Positions 20,149 through 30,668 of a DNA stretch of 64,000 nt are shown here, in pieces (position 1 is the stretch's first letter; every line of letters starts with the position of its first letter). Below the pieces are notes generated by a model. The model did no database searches. It saw nothing but the letters and a program-made list of their open reading frames with translations, and had not been told where the DNA came from. Where the stretch lies: NCBI GenBank assembly GCA_022647565.1, contig JALCLA010000003.1, forward strand, positions 372,001-436,000. Direction: 5' to 3'. The translations under genes and the position numbers were made by a program. This DNA comes from Chiayiivirga sp. GTDB taxonomy: Bacteria; Pseudomonadota; Gammaproteobacteria; Xanthomonadales; Xanthomonadaceae.

Positions 20149-20823
20149 TCAAGCCGCCTTGCCCGTCGCGATCCAGCCGTCAAACAGCTCAACCGTCCGA
20201 TGCGCGCGCGCCGCGTACTGCGGGTTATGTGTGACCTGAACGATGGTGGTGCCTTCGCGGTTCAACTCGCCCAGCAAGTCCATGATCATGTCGCCCTGGC
20301 TGGAATGCAGCGCGCCGGTGGGCTCGTCGGCCAGCAGCAGACGCGGCCGCGTGATCACCGCGCGCGCCACCGCGACGAGTTGTTGCTGTCCGCCCGAGAG
20401 CTGGCGCGGGAACAAATCCTTCTTCCCGACGATGTTGAAGCGGTCCAGGATGTCGCCGACCCGCGCCTTGCGCTCGGCCGCCGGCAGGTTGCGGTAATCG
20501 AGTGGCAGGTCGAGGTTTTCGCGCACGGTGAGATCATCGATCAGGTGGTACTGCTGGAAGATGAAACCGATGTGATCGCGCGCGAAGCTGCCGCGTTCGC
20601 GCGGGTTCATCTTGTGCAGCGGCTTGCCGTCGAACCAGTACTCGCCCTGCCAATCGCTGTCGAGCAAGCCCAGCGCCGAGAGCAGGCTGCTCTTGCCCGA
20701 GCCCGATGGCCCCACCACGCTGAGGAATTCGCCCTCGCGCACCGACAGGTCGATATTGCGCAACACCCACAGGCGCTGTCCGCCTTGGGCATAGGATTTT
20801 TCGAGATGCTTGAGTTCGATCAC
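20149..20823 (-). CDS. ABC transporter ATP-binding protein (MacB/LolD-type), second ATPase
   Basis: A 224-residue ATPase from a GTG start, 23 nt after the stop of the last permease. An upstream ATG at 20865 would overlap that permease. It shows Walker [10 protein letters not shown] (38-46), a Q-loop in FIFQQYHL, the signature LSGGQQQ and Walker [14 protein letters not shown], followed by the H-loop VTHNP. The LolD/MacB-type family energises FtsX-like permeases that do mechanical work in the periplasm rather than moving solutes through a pore. It is the second ATPase of the cluster and differs clearly from the one at 35692 (GALHS here, GNLDS there), so the two may serve different permeases. 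Confidence 0.93.
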   Translation of the reverse strand: MIELKHLEKSYAQGGQRLWVLRNIDLSVREGEFLSVVGPSGSGKSSLLSALGLLDSDWQGEYWFDGKPLHKMNPRERGSFARDHIGFIFQQYHLIDDLTVRENLDLPLDYRNLPAAERKARVGDILDRFNIVGKKDLFPRQLSGGQQQLVAVARAVITRPRLLLADEPTGALHSSQGDMIMDLLGELNREGTTIVQVTHNPQYAARAHRTVELFDGWIATGKAA

Positions 20824-20845
20824 GGGAATATCCAGGAAAGGAAGA

Positions 20846-23206
20846 TCATTCGCTGCGCAACGCATTCATCGGCGGCGACGCCACGGCGCGCCGCGCCGGC
20901 AGCCAACAGGCGACGAGCGCGACCAACACCACCAGCACGGGCGCCAGCGTCCAGGTCAGCGGGTCGTGCGGCGCGAGCCGGAACAACTGCTGGGCGAGGA
21001 GACGCGAGAGCGACAGCCCCGCTCCCAGTCCGAGCGCGACGCCGATCAGGATCAGCCCTCCGCCCTGACGCAGCACCAACGCGCGGATGCGCGCCGCCGT
21101 GGCGCCGACGGCCATGCGCACCCCGAACTCCGCTTCGCGCCGGCGCACCACGACACCGAGCACGGAGGCGAGGCCGAACGCGGCGAGCAACAGCGTGACC
21201 ACCGCAAACGCGCCCACCAGTTCGATCAGCGCCCGCCGCGGCGCCAGCGTATCCTCGACCAGATCGAGCATCGGTCGATGCCAGCCGATCTCGGCGCCGG
21301 GCAGTGTGACCAGAACGCGTTGCCGCACCGGTTCGACCAGCGACGCGGGATCGACGTCGGTGCGTGCGACCAGAAAGATGCTGCCGTAGGCCGTATCCTG
21401 CGGGAAATAGACCGTCGGCAGCTCGACCACCTCGTCGAGCGAGGCATTCTTGACGGTACGCACGACCGCCACGATGGGCGATCCGACGAAGCCGCCCTTG
21501 TCGTCGGGGATGTCGACGCTGGCCGTGAGCGGATCGATGCCCGCGAGATAGCGCTCGACGTAGCGTTCGTCGACGATCACGGGATTCGCGCCGCCGAGAT
21601 CGGACGCGGAGAAATCGCGCCCACGCACCCGTTCGATGCCCATGGCCGCGAAGTAGCCGACACCGACCGCACGGCTGCGGGCCTGCTGCATCGCTTCGAC
21701 ACCGGGCACCTGGATCTTGATTGCCTGATCGTTGCCGGAGAACGGTGCGATATCGGCAATCGCGACCTGCTGTACTCCGGGCATCGCCGCCACGGCGGAG
21801 CGTAGAGATTCCACCGTGGCCGCAGGCACGCTCGGATCGTCCGATGCCGGAAACGAAACCGACGTCAGCAGCACGCCCTTTGCATCGAAGCCGGGATCGA
21901 CCGCCATCAGGTTCAACGCGCTGCGCAGCAGCAGGCCGGAGCCGCCGAGCAGCATGGTCGTCAGCATCACCTGCCCCACCAGCATCGCTGCGCGGGCACG
22001 GCCAACGCTGCCAACCCCGACGCGCGAAAGCGCACCGACACGATGCGAACCGAGCAGCGCAAGCCCGAATCCGCCCAACACCAATGCCGTCACCACAGCC
22101 CCTGCAATCAGCGACACCGCTCCGAACTGCGCCGGCATCAACAGGTTTTCCGGCAACAACCCGCGTTGCGCGAGCAGACTCAGGCCAAACGGCACCAGCG
22201 CCATGCCGAGCGCGAACCCCGCGCACAAGGGCAGCGCGAGATCGGCCGCGACACTCCGCACGATGGCTGCATCGCCTGCACCCAGCGCGCGCCGGATGCG
22301 GAACTCGCGTGCGCGTCCGAGCAATCGATCCAGGTGCAGGTTGACGAGATTGGCGATGACCGCGACCAGCAGGATCACGCCCGCGAGTTGCAGCAAGGAC
22401 AGCGTGCGCAGATGTGACTGGGAAAACAGATCGCGCCAATGCATCGCTTCGGCGCGCAGACCAGCGTTGGCGCGCACGTCGGCGACGCGCTCGTCGTTGA
22501 CGAACAAGGCATCGAGCCGCTCGCGCACCTGGGTCACCGTCGCCTCCGGCGCCAGCCGCAGCGCGACGTCGAGATCGCCGACGCTGGCGTTCGCCGCATC
22601 GGCGCGTTCGGCCGGGCTGAGCACGAGCGGCTTCCATGCATCCGCGCGACCATCGGGAAACGAGAAGCCCGATGGCATCACCCCAATAACGGTCAGGGTG
22701 TCGTCGCCGACGCGCAGGCGGCGGCCCAGCACGCCCGGATCGGCGCCGAAGCGCTGGCGCCAGGCGCGATCGGACAGGATCACGCTGCGCGCAGCATCGC
22801 CGTTGGCGTCGTCCGCAACAAACCCGCGCCCCACCGCGACCGGAGTGCCGAGCACGGCCAGCCAGTCGATCATGGGCCGCGCGATGCGCCATTCGCGACC
22901 CGCTTCGTCTTTCGGTGCGCCGTCGGGGCCCAAGTAACCGAATGCACCGTCGACGAGGTCGGTCTGCTGCGCGAGCTGTGCACGAAAGCGCTCCGACAGC
23001 CCGATGGAAAACCCCAGCTTCTGCAGATCGGCTCCGACCCGCACGATGCGATCGCCGTCTGCATAGGGCAGCGCGCGCCAGCGCAAGGCATGTAGCGCGC
23101 TGAACATCGTGGCGTTGACAGCGACCACGCCCGCCACCAGCAGGATCACCGCGACAGCAAAGCCGGGGGCGCGGAAACTCTGACGCAGGGTTTGCAACAC
23201 AGTCAT
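20846..23206 (-). CDS. MacB/FtsX-type permease, ADOP-like (sixth in array)
   Basis: A 786-residue permease. It has an N-terminal membrane helix (FAVAVILLVAGVVAVNATMF), a periplasmic MacB core-like domain and an FtsX-type membrane block. The whole arrangement is then repeated and ends with the family C-terminus PARRAVASPPMNALRSE. The mid-protein motif, normally ACANVANLMLARG, is heavily altered here (IANLVNLHLDR near residue 280), which makes this the most divergent of the six paralogues. It starts 12 bp after the preceding permease stop and is followed by the second ATPase gene. Family members couple ATP hydrolysis to movement of periplasmic domains; the substrate is unknown. Confidence 0.88.
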   Translation of the reverse strand: MTVLQTLRQSFRAPGFAVAVILLVAGVVAVNATMFSALHALRWRALPYADGDRIVRVGADLQKLGFSIGLSERFRAQLAQQTDLVDGAFGYLGPDGAPKDEAGREWRIARPMIDWLAVLGTPVAVGRGFVADDANGDAARSVILSDRAWRQRFGADPGVLGRRLRVGDDTLTVIGVMPSGFSFPDGRADAWKPLVLSPAERADAANASVGDLDVALRLAPEATVTQVRERLDALFVNDERVADVRANAGLRAEAMHWRDLFSQSHLRTLSLLQLAGVILLVAVIANLVNLHLDRLLGRAREFRIRRALGAGDAAIVRSVAADLALPLCAGFALGMALVPFGLSLLAQRGLLPENLLMPAQFGAVSLIAGAVVTALVLGGFGLALLGSHRVGALSRVGVGSVGRARAAMLVGQVMLTTMLLGGSGLLLRSALNLMAVDPGFDAKGVLLTSVSFPASDDPSVPAATVESLRSAVAAMPGVQQVAIADIAPFSGNDQAIKIQVPGVEAMQQARSRAVGVGYFAAMGIERVRGRDFSASDLGGANPVIVDERYVERYLAGIDPLTASVDIPDDKGGFVGSPIVAVVRTVKNASLDEVVELPTVYFPQDTAYGSIFLVARTDVDPASLVEPVRQRVLVTLPGAEIGWHRPMLDLVEDTLAPRRALIELVGAFAVVTLLLAAFGLASVLGVVVRRREAEFGVRMAVGATAARIRALVLRQGGGLILIGVALGLGAGLSLSRLLAQQLFRLAPHDPLTWTLAPVLVVLVALVACWLPARRAVASPPMNALRSE

Positions 23207-23218
23207 GATGGTCCTGCG

Positions 23219-25624
23219 CTAGTCGTGTCGCAGCGCGGTCATCGGCTCGGTACGACCGGCGCGCAGCGCCGGAGGCAGTGCCGCGGCCAGCACGGCCGCC
23301 GTCACTCCGACGATGGCCAGGCCGAACCAGGGCGCGTAGCCCACGCCGAACTCGAACAACTGCGCCTGCAGGAAGCGCAAGGCAGCCCATCCTGCGAGAG
23401 CACCCAGCACCACACCCGCCAGGCCACCTCGCAGGCTCCCCGCCAGGGACTGTCGAGCCAGGCGTGCCGGCGGCGCGCCGATGGCCAGACGCAGTCCGTA
23501 CTCGGCACGTCGTTGCTGCTGGTGCTGCGACGCCACGGCGTACACCCCCAGGGCCGCCAGCAGCAAGGCACAGAGCGAGAACCCGCCGACTGCGTGCGCA
23601 AAAAAGCGTGCCGGCTTCAACTCCAGCTCGAACTCGTCCGGCATGTAGTACTCGCGGGTCGCCGCCTCGCGCGGATCGATCTGCCACATCGCCTCGCGCA
23701 TCTGCGCCGCCATGCCCGGCAACGGCGTTGCGGTATGCACCAGCAGGGACAGGCCAACCCAGGGCTCCTGCGCGAACGACACGAGCACCTCGGCCCGAGG
23801 TGTCTGGCGCAGACCGTTGTCGCGGATGTCTTCGCTCACTCCGACGATGCGGTAGTTGATGCGCTCGCCCCGACCGAGCGGCAAGGAGACGGTCTTGTCC
23901 AGCGCCGATTCGGACCCGAACACCTGCTCCGCGAAACGCCGATTGACGATGGCGACGCGCTCGCTGCCGGCGCGATCACCCGCCTCGAAGTTGCGCCCTT
24001 CCAGCAGCGGGATCGCCAGCGTATCCAGATAGCCGGGCGACACGCGTCGCAGCCCCGCTTGCAAGGGCTCCGGGTCCTCACGGCCCGGCACAGCCACGTC
24101 GATCTTGAAACTGCCGATACCGGACAAGGGCGCCGAAGACGCGATTGCCACCTGCGTGACCCCGGGCAGCGCGCGCAACCTGGTTTCCAGTTCGGCCGCA
24201 AAACTCGCCCATTGCGCGGGCCCGCCGTCGCGGAACAGTTGCAGCACCTGGGTGTTGTCGGTGCGATAGCCGGGATCGACGTCCTGCACCCGCACCAGGC
24301 TCGCCACCAACGCAGCGGCGGCAAACAATCCCAAGGTGGAAAGCGCCACGCCCAGCACCGGCAACAGTCGGGTACGACCGGCCACCATGTCACCCGCACC
24401 CTTGCCTCCGCTGCGCATCGCATCACCCGGTTCGCCGCGCACCCGCAGCGCCCCCAGCACCACGGAGAGCATGGGCGTCATCACGCCCAGCAGCAGGGCG
24501 AAGGCAAGTACGCCGCGATCCATGCGGATTTCTCCGGCACGCGGCACGCTTTCGGCCGCGAGCCCCGCCAGCAGGTGCAGCGACAATGCAGCCACGGCAA
24601 CGCCCAACGCGGCTCCGCCCAGCGCGAGCAGGCCGAGTTCGAACAGCATCACGCGGAACAGGCGACGCCGCCCCGCCCCCAGGGCCTGGGCGATCGCCTG
24701 CTCACGCGCCCGCGCGATCTGGCGCGCATCGATCAGGATGGCGACATTGGCGCAGGCAATCGCCAGCACCAGCAAGGCCACGCCGAAACTGGCCCACAAG
24801 ACCGTGCCGGCGTCACCGATGGCCTCCTCGAGCAGGGGCGTGGCCCGCACCTGCCAGCCGACATCGGGCGTGCCGAAGGACTCGCGCACGGCATCAAGCC
24901 GGGCCTGGCTGCGTTCGCGCGCCACCTGGGGCGAAAGGGAGTAGTCGTAGCGCCCGACGCTCGACATGAATCGGGCATTCCAATACACCGGATTGTCCGA
25001 CTGCATCTCCGCCACGGGATACGGACGCCACGCGCCGATCACGCCATCGGGATAGGAGAACTCGGGAGGCATCACACCCACCAGGCGCAAGCGACCGCTG
25101 TCGACCGTGTCGATGAACGAACCAATCGATGCCGGGTCGCCGCCCGTGAGGCGCTGCCACTCGGTGAAGGAGAGGATCACGCCGCCATCCTGACCCTGCA
25201 TGTCGGCGGGCTCGAACCAGCGCCCATGCAGGGGCGCGACACCCAGTGCGTGGAAGAACCCCGCGCTCACTCGGGCAATCGAGAGTTCACGCGGCTTGTC
25301 GGCGTCGAGCACCGTCAGGCTGTTCCAGTCGTAGTAGCCGAACGCCTCGAACGGACCATCCTTGGCCTCGGCGAATCCTTGTGCCTCGGCCTGGGTGAGG
25401 CCGGCCTCGACATTGCCCTGGCGTGGATTGATCGCGGACACCGCGACGACCCGGTCACCGCCCGGATACGGCATGCCGGACAGGATCACGCCCTGCAACA
25501 CGCTGTACATCGCCACGCTGGCGCCGATGCCCAAGCCCAGCATCAGCACCGCCGCGAGCGAGAAGCCGGGGCTGTGGCAGACGCGACGCCAGGCGTAACG
25601 CAGGTCGTCGATCCAGGTCTTCAT
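23219..25624 (-). CDS. MacB/FtsX-type permease, ADOP-like (fifth in array)
   Basis: An 801-residue duplicated-FtsX permease beginning MKTWIDDLRYAWRRV, with first helix FSLAAVLMLGLGIGASVAMY. The mid-protein motif near residue 285 is ACANVAILIDARQIARAREQ, partly altered from the family form. The C-terminus is PPALRAGRTEPMTALRHD. Large loops between the first and second helices of each half are predicted to be periplasmic MacB-like cores. There are 12 bp to the next gene and 49 bp from the previous one, all on one strand, so it is part of one operon. No frameshift is seen. Its role is presumed to be as a subunit of the multi-permease exporter. Confidence 0.88.
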   Translation of the reverse strand: MKTWIDDLRYAWRRVCHSPGFSLAAVLMLGLGIGASVAMYSVLQGVILSGMPYPGGDRVVAVSAINPRQGNVEAGLTQAEAQGFAEAKDGPFEAFGYYDWNSLTVLDADKPRELSIARVSAGFFHALGVAPLHGRWFEPADMQGQDGGVILSFTEWQRLTGGDPASIGSFIDTVDSGRLRLVGVMPPEFSYPDGVIGAWRPYPVAEMQSDNPVYWNARFMSSVGRYDYSLSPQVARERSQARLDAVRESFGTPDVGWQVRATPLLEEAIGDAGTVLWASFGVALLVLAIACANVAILIDARQIARAREQAIAQALGAGRRRLFRVMLFELGLLALGGAALGVAVAALSLHLLAGLAAESVPRAGEIRMDRGVLAFALLLGVMTPMLSVVLGALRVRGEPGDAMRSGGKGAGDMVAGRTRLLPVLGVALSTLGLFAAAALVASLVRVQDVDPGYRTDNTQVLQLFRDGGPAQWASFAAELETRLRALPGVTQVAIASSAPLSGIGSFKIDVAVPGREDPEPLQAGLRRVSPGYLDTLAIPLLEGRNFEAGDRAGSERVAIVNRRFAEQVFGSESALDKTVSLPLGRGERINYRIVGVSEDIRDNGLRQTPRAEVLVSFAQEPWVGLSLLVHTATPLPGMAAQMREAMWQIDPREAATREYYMPDEFELELKPARFFAHAVGGFSLCALLLAALGVYAVASQHQQQRRAEYGLRLAIGAPPARLARQSLAGSLRGGLAGVVLGALAGWAALRFLQAQLFEFGVGYAPWFGLAIVGVTAAVLAAALPPALRAGRTEPMTALRHD

Positions 25625-25673
25625 GTGTGGTCCTTGCAGGCTTGGAAGTAGGTGAGAGTCGGGCCGGAACGGG

Positions 25674-28094
25674 TCATTCGTAGCGCAACGCGATCATGGG
25701 TTCGACGCGCAGGGCGCGGCGCGCCGGCAGCACGCCCGCCAGCACCGACACCGCGGAGAGGATTGCAGCGACGGCAAAGAAGGTGACGGGATCGAAGCCC
25801 TGCACCTCGAACAGCATGTTCGCCAGCACGCGTCCGAAGCCCAACGCCAGCAACACCCCGATGCCAAGACCCAGCGCAAGCTGCACGCCACCCTGCCCCA
25901 GCACCATGCGCAGGATGTTCTGGTCGCCCGCTCCGAGTGCACGACGGACGCCGATCTCGCGGGTGCGCTGGCTGACCGCGTAGGCCAGCACGGCATAGAT
26001 GCCGCTCATCGCCAGCAGCAGGGCAAAGGCCGCGAACACACCAAAGAGCCGCGCCAGCAGGCGGCCATCCCACATCGCCACGTCGAGCCAGTCCTCGAGG
26101 CTGCGCAACCAGTAGATCGGCAGGTCGGCATCGACCTCGCGCACCGCGGCGCGCACCGCATCGGCGTAGGCGTACGGGTCGCCTTGGGTACGCACCGCAA
26201 AGCTGAGGAAGGCGGACGGATCCTGCGCCAGCGCCAGGTAGATCGCCTCGGGCTCGTTGCCATCGTCGAACTGGCCCTGCACCGTGTCGGGCACGATGCC
26301 CACGATCGTCGCCCAAGCTCCCTCGGGCTGGTTCGGATTGACCCGGATGCGTTGGCCGATGGCGTTGCCCTGCGGCCAGGTCGAGTGCGCAAAGGACGCG
26401 CTCACTACCGCCACGGCGGGAGCATCGACGTCATCCTGCGCGTTGAATGCCCGACCGGCTATCGGCGTGAAACGGAAAGTGTCGAAGTAGCTCGGTGCCA
26501 CCCAGGTGACCCAGGCCCAGGGATACACCTTGTCCGGCACCGGCCGCCCTTCGACCTCGTACAGATAGTCACCGACATCCATCATCGGCAAGGAACTCGC
26601 GACGGTGGCAGCAGCGACCCCGGGAATGGCTTCGAGCCGCCGCTGCAGTCGATCCACGAAGCGCTGGCGATCGGCTGCCTCCGGATAGACATTCTCGAAC
26701 AGGGCCACGCGCCCGCTCAGCACGTTCGAAGCATCGATGCCAAGGCCGTGCTGCTGCATCTTGAGCACGCTGCGCACGGTAAGCCCGGCACCCACGAGCA
26801 AGCCCATGCACACCGCCACTTCCAGCACTACCAGCACCTTGCCCAGGCGCGCGCCCTTGCCGATGGCACCGGCCCCGCCCGAGCGCATCGCCTGTCCGGC
26901 CGGGGTGCGCGCCGCCTCCAACGCGGGCAACAAGGCCGCTGCGAGTGCCGACAGCAAGCCGATCGCCAGCGCGAAGCCGATGCCGACACTGTCCAGGGTG
27001 AAATCGACCCAGTACACCGGCGGGTCTTCCGAAGCCAGGATCGAGCGCATCGTGATCTCGCCACCGACCATGGCGCCGAACAGGCCGATCGCCGACGCCG
27101 CCAGCGCGATCAACAGGCTCTCTGCCAGCACCTGCGCCACCAGCCGACGCCGGCCCGCGCCGAGCGCACCGCGAATGGCCAGTTCCCGCTGCCGTGCCGC
27201 GCCCCGTGCCACCATCAGGTTGGCCACGTTGGCGCAGGCGATCAGCAGCACCAGCAGCACCGCGGCGAACATGGTGTAGAGGATGGCGCGGGTCTGGTCG
27301 CTGATCAGCTTGTCGCCATAGGGCTTGACGATGACGCGGTCGGCCACGGTGATGTCGGGAAACTGCGCATTGATCCGAGCCAGTTGCGCCTGCACTTCGC
27401 CCGCTGCATCGCTGATCGTGGCCGATTCGCGCAGATGGCCGAACAGCTCCAGCCGCATGGCCTCGGATCGCGTTTGCGAGAGGTCCAGCGGCAATGCCGT
27501 CCATAGATCGTGCTTGCGCGGAAAGCGGAATCCCGGCGGCATCACGCCAACGATGTGCCCGGGCTTGCCGTTGAGCCGCACCGCGCGACCGACCACGCCC
27601 GGATCGGCCGCGAACCGATTCACCCACATCAGGTGGCTGATCACCGCCACCGGCGCCGCGCCCGGCTGGTTGTCCGCAGCCGTCAGCAGGCGACCCAGGT
27701 GCGGCTTCATGCCCAGTTCGGTGAACAGGCTGGCGGTGGCGAATACCCCGTCGTAGCGCTCCGGGCGCTCGCCCTCGCTCAGGTTCACCGTGCCTTCGTA
27801 GAACGCAGCCAGGTCCTCGAACTGCGTCTGCGCCGCGCGCAGCTCGACGAAATCGTGCAGCGGCACTTCCTCCTCGTCGCCCGGATCGTCGCGCTCCTCG
27901 TAGCCCACGTACATCAGCCGGTCCGAATCCATGAACGGCATCGGCTTGAGCACGAAGCCGTTGATCGCGCCGAACATGTACATGGCCAGGCCCAGCCCGG
28001 CCGCGAGCATCAGCACCGAGGTCGCGGTGAACCAGGGCGTGCGCGCGAGCGAGCGCAGCGCGAACCGGAATTCCTGCAGCAACGAAGCAAACAT
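25674..28094 (-). CDS. MacB/FtsX-type permease, ADOP-like (fourth in array)
   Basis: An 806-residue permease from the ATG at 28094 (MFASLLQEFRFALRSLARTP). An in-frame extension to 28136 would abut the upstream stop and lacks homology to the family start. The motif ACANVANLMVARGAARQREL near residue 285 is close to the canonical form. The C-terminus LPARRALRVEPMIALRYE is canonical. A short acidic insert (YEERDDPGDEEEVPLHDF) sits early in the first periplasmic domain. Of the six paralogues this and the first keep the family signatures best, so they are the likeliest core permeases. Confidence 0.88.
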   Translation of the reverse strand: MFASLLQEFRFALRSLARTPWFTATSVLMLAAGLGLAMYMFGAINGFVLKPMPFMDSDRLMYVGYEERDDPGDEEEVPLHDFVELRAAQTQFEDLAAFYEGTVNLSEGERPERYDGVFATASLFTELGMKPHLGRLLTAADNQPGAAPVAVISHLMWVNRFAADPGVVGRAVRLNGKPGHIVGVMPPGFRFPRKHDLWTALPLDLSQTRSEAMRLELFGHLRESATISDAAGEVQAQLARINAQFPDITVADRVIVKPYGDKLISDQTRAILYTMFAAVLLVLLIACANVANLMVARGAARQRELAIRGALGAGRRRLVAQVLAESLLIALAASAIGLFGAMVGGEITMRSILASEDPPVYWVDFTLDSVGIGFALAIGLLSALAAALLPALEAARTPAGQAMRSGGAGAIGKGARLGKVLVVLEVAVCMGLLVGAGLTVRSVLKMQQHGLGIDASNVLSGRVALFENVYPEAADRQRFVDRLQRRLEAIPGVAAATVASSLPMMDVGDYLYEVEGRPVPDKVYPWAWVTWVAPSYFDTFRFTPIAGRAFNAQDDVDAPAVAVVSASFAHSTWPQGNAIGQRIRVNPNQPEGAWATIVGIVPDTVQGQFDDGNEPEAIYLALAQDPSAFLSFAVRTQGDPYAYADAVRAAVREVDADLPIYWLRSLEDWLDVAMWDGRLLARLFGVFAAFALLLAMSGIYAVLAYAVSQRTREIGVRRALGAGDQNILRMVLGQGGVQLALGLGIGVLLALGFGRVLANMLFEVQGFDPVTFFAVAAILSAVSVLAGVLPARRALRVEPMIALRYE

Positions 28095-28136
28095 GGCGAC
28101 TCCCCTTCGATTCCCTTCAAGCGCGCCCGAGGGCAC

Positions 28137-30668
28137 TCATTCGCTGCGCAGCGCGACAGCGGGATCGACCCGCATCGCACGCCGTGCCGGCCACCAGCCG
28201 GCCGCAAACGCCACCGCCACCAGCACGGCCAACGCGACGGCCATCACCAGCGGATCGTGACCTTGCAAGCCGAACAGCAAGGCCTGCGCCGCCCGTCCCA
28301 GGCCCAGGGCGATACCCAGGCCCAGCAGCGCGCCAATCGCGGTCATCACCGCCACCTGGCGCAGCACCATCGCACGCAGACGCGGCGGCGCAGCGCCCAG
28401 CGCGAGCCGCAATCCGAACTCGCGCAGGCGCTGTGCCAGCGTGTACGAGAGCACGCCATAGAGCCCGAGCGCAGCGAGTGAGGTCGCGAGCACGGCAAAC
28501 CCGAGCGACAAGGTTCCGACGAAGCGTTCGTTGCCAAGCGTCAGCGCGATCTGCTCCGGCATGGTCTGCAGGTCCTGCACCGGCAGGTTCGGATCAAGCC
28601 GCGCCACCGCGGCCTTGAGCTGCGGCAACAACGCAGCGGGATCGCCCGCGCTGCGCACATAGAACACGACCTCGCCCAGCAGCGCATCCTGCCGGCGCGG
28701 CAGGAAGAACTGCGCCGGCGGCGTCTGCCGCACCTGGCTGTAGTTGCTGTCCTGCACCAGTCCCACGATCTCGATGTCGAGTTCGTCGCGTTCGCCCATC
28801 GCCATGCGCTGCCCGATCGGGTTGGCGCCGAGCCCGAACTGGTCCGCGAACGCGCGGTTGATGATCGCCACCTTGGGACGGGAGGCCGCATCGGCTTGCT
28901 CGAACGCGCGGCCCGCCAGCAGCGTCATGCCGAACACGCGGAAGAAGTCCGGGCCGACCTTGTTGTAGGCCAGCGACTGCGCCGCTTCGCTGTCTTTCGG
29001 GAAATCCTTCAGGCTGATGTTGGTGCCCCACTCGTTGTTCGAGAGGATCGGCACCATCGAGGAACTCACGGCCTGCATTCCGGGCACGGCGCCGAGATCG
29101 ATTTCCAGGCGGTCGAACAATTGCGCCGCCTGTTCCGGCGCGTAGCCGCTGCGTTCGGGTGCGATGGTGAACATGGCCACCGGATCGGTGTCGAGCCCCA
29201 GGTCGACCGCATCGAGGTTGGCCAGGCTACGCAGGAACAAGCCCGCCAGCGCCAGCGAGGCCATCGACAAGGCGACCTGACCCACCGCCAGGGCCGAACG
29301 GAAACGCGAAGCGCCGCGCGAGCCACCACTGCGCCCGGTTTCACCACGCAAGGCCAGCGCCGGCTGCGTGCGTGCCATCTGCACGGCGGGGAACAAGCCG
29401 AACAGGACGACGGTGGCCAGCCCCAGCAAGGCGGCGAACTGCAGCGCCACCGGATCGAGCGACAAGGCGAAGCTGCTGGCCTCGCGCATCGGGATCTGGG
29501 TACCGAGGATCTGCAGCGTCGCGAGCGCCAGTGGCAGGCTCGCGAGCAGGCCCGCGCCTGCAATCAGGCCCGCTTCCACCAGCCATTGCCTGACCAGTCG
29601 CAGCCGGCTCGCCCCGATGGAAGCCCGCAGCGCCACTTCGGCGGCGCGCGCCGCGCCACGCGCCAGCATCAGGTTCGCGATGTTCAGGCAGGCCACCATA
29701 AGCACCAGCGCCGCGCCGCAAAGCAGCAGGCCTAGCGGCGTCTTGGCGTGGGTGGCCGCGCTGCTCTGGCCACGCGCGCCCGGCTCGAAGGTGATGCGCT
29801 TCGCAGCGAATGCCTCGCGCTCCGCATCGCTCAGACCACTTTGCAACGGCAATTCAAGGGCACGCACCGTCTGCGTGTAGAACCCGTTGAGTGCTGTCAA
29901 CGCGGCGCTCTGATCTCCTTCTGGCTTCAGTCGGGCGAACAGGTAGAGCCAATAGCTGCCTCGGTCTTCCTCGTCGCGACTCGCCTGCGGCTGCAATTGC
30001 CAGCGCTGCGTGATCGGCACGAACACATCCGTGTTGGCGCCGAACGTGGTGCCGCTGAATCCTTCCGGCGCCACGCCCACGATGTTCAGACTTTGGCCAT
30101 TCACGCGCAGGCTGCGGTTCACCACGTCCGCCGCGGCGCCCAGTTCGTTGCGCCAGTAGGCGTGACTCAGCACCGCCACCGGCGCGGCGCCCACCGCAGC
30201 GTCGTCGTTGCGGTCGAGCAGTCGCCCGAGTGTCGGCTGCAACTGGAGCAGCCGGAAATAGTCGCCCGACACCAGCATCGCGGTGCCGCTGCGGGTCTGC
30301 TTGTCGTAGACCACGTCGGCGGCGAGATAGCGATGCGCGGCAACGCCCACCAGCTCGCCGTCGCTCCCCGCCGCGTGGCGTTCCAGATCGCGGAACATCG
30401 GATAGCTGAAGATGTCGTCGCGCGATCCGGCGCCGTTGTTGGAGGTGCTGCCTTGCTTCGGCCCCGGCGCGGACAGGTTGATCAGGCCTTCCGCCTGCGG
30501 CACCGGCAGCGGCCGCAGCACCACCTGGTGATAGAGCGAATAGATCGCGGTGTTGACGCCGATGCCCAGCCCCAGGCTCAGCGCCGCCACCAGCACGAAC
30601 AACGGCCGCGCCATCAGGCTGCGCAGCGCGTACTTCACATCGCCCGGCAGTCCGCTCATGCGCGCCAC
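28137..30668 (-). CDS. MacB/FtsX-type permease, ADOP-like (third in array)
   Basis: An 843-residue permease (or 840 from Met4, MSGLPGDVKYALRSL). The first helix is FVLVAALSLGLGIGVNTAIY. The motif near residue 323 is ACLNIANLMLARGAARAAEV and the C-terminus is PARRAMRVDPAVALRSE. The longer first half reflects a larger periplasmic domain (GSTSNNGAGSRDDIFSYP region). Its start codon directly abuts the stop of the second permease (30669), which implies coupled translation. Two repeats of MacB-like core plus FtsX block are recognisable. Confidence 0.88.
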   Translation of the reverse strand: MARMSGLPGDVKYALRSLMARPLFVLVAALSLGLGIGVNTAIYSLYHQVVLRPLPVPQAEGLINLSAPGPKQGSTSNNGAGSRDDIFSYPMFRDLERHAAGSDGELVGVAAHRYLAADVVYDKQTRSGTAMLVSGDYFRLLQLQPTLGRLLDRNDDAAVGAAPVAVLSHAYWRNELGAAADVVNRSLRVNGQSLNIVGVAPEGFSGTTFGANTDVFVPITQRWQLQPQASRDEEDRGSYWLYLFARLKPEGDQSAALTALNGFYTQTVRALELPLQSGLSDAEREAFAAKRITFEPGARGQSSAATHAKTPLGLLLCGAALVLMVACLNIANLMLARGAARAAEVALRASIGASRLRLVRQWLVEAGLIAGAGLLASLPLALATLQILGTQIPMREASSFALSLDPVALQFAALLGLATVVLFGLFPAVQMARTQPALALRGETGRSGGSRGASRFRSALAVGQVALSMASLALAGLFLRSLANLDAVDLGLDTDPVAMFTIAPERSGYAPEQAAQLFDRLEIDLGAVPGMQAVSSSMVPILSNNEWGTNISLKDFPKDSEAAQSLAYNKVGPDFFRVFGMTLLAGRAFEQADAASRPKVAIINRAFADQFGLGANPIGQRMAMGERDELDIEIVGLVQDSNYSQVRQTPPAQFFLPRRQDALLGEVVFYVRSAGDPAALLPQLKAAVARLDPNLPVQDLQTMPEQIALTLGNERFVGTLSLGFAVLATSLAALGLYGVLSYTLAQRLREFGLRLALGAAPPRLRAMVLRQVAVMTAIGALLGLGIALGLGRAAQALLFGLQGHDPLVMAVALAVLVAVAFAAGWWPARRAMRVDPAVALRSE

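Noticed and set aside
20824-20865. Upstream ATG (20865) as start of the second ATPase
   Set aside because: It would overlap the end of the last permease and add residues unlike the family; the GTG at 20823 gives the usual [11 protein letters not shown] start, though this is not certain.
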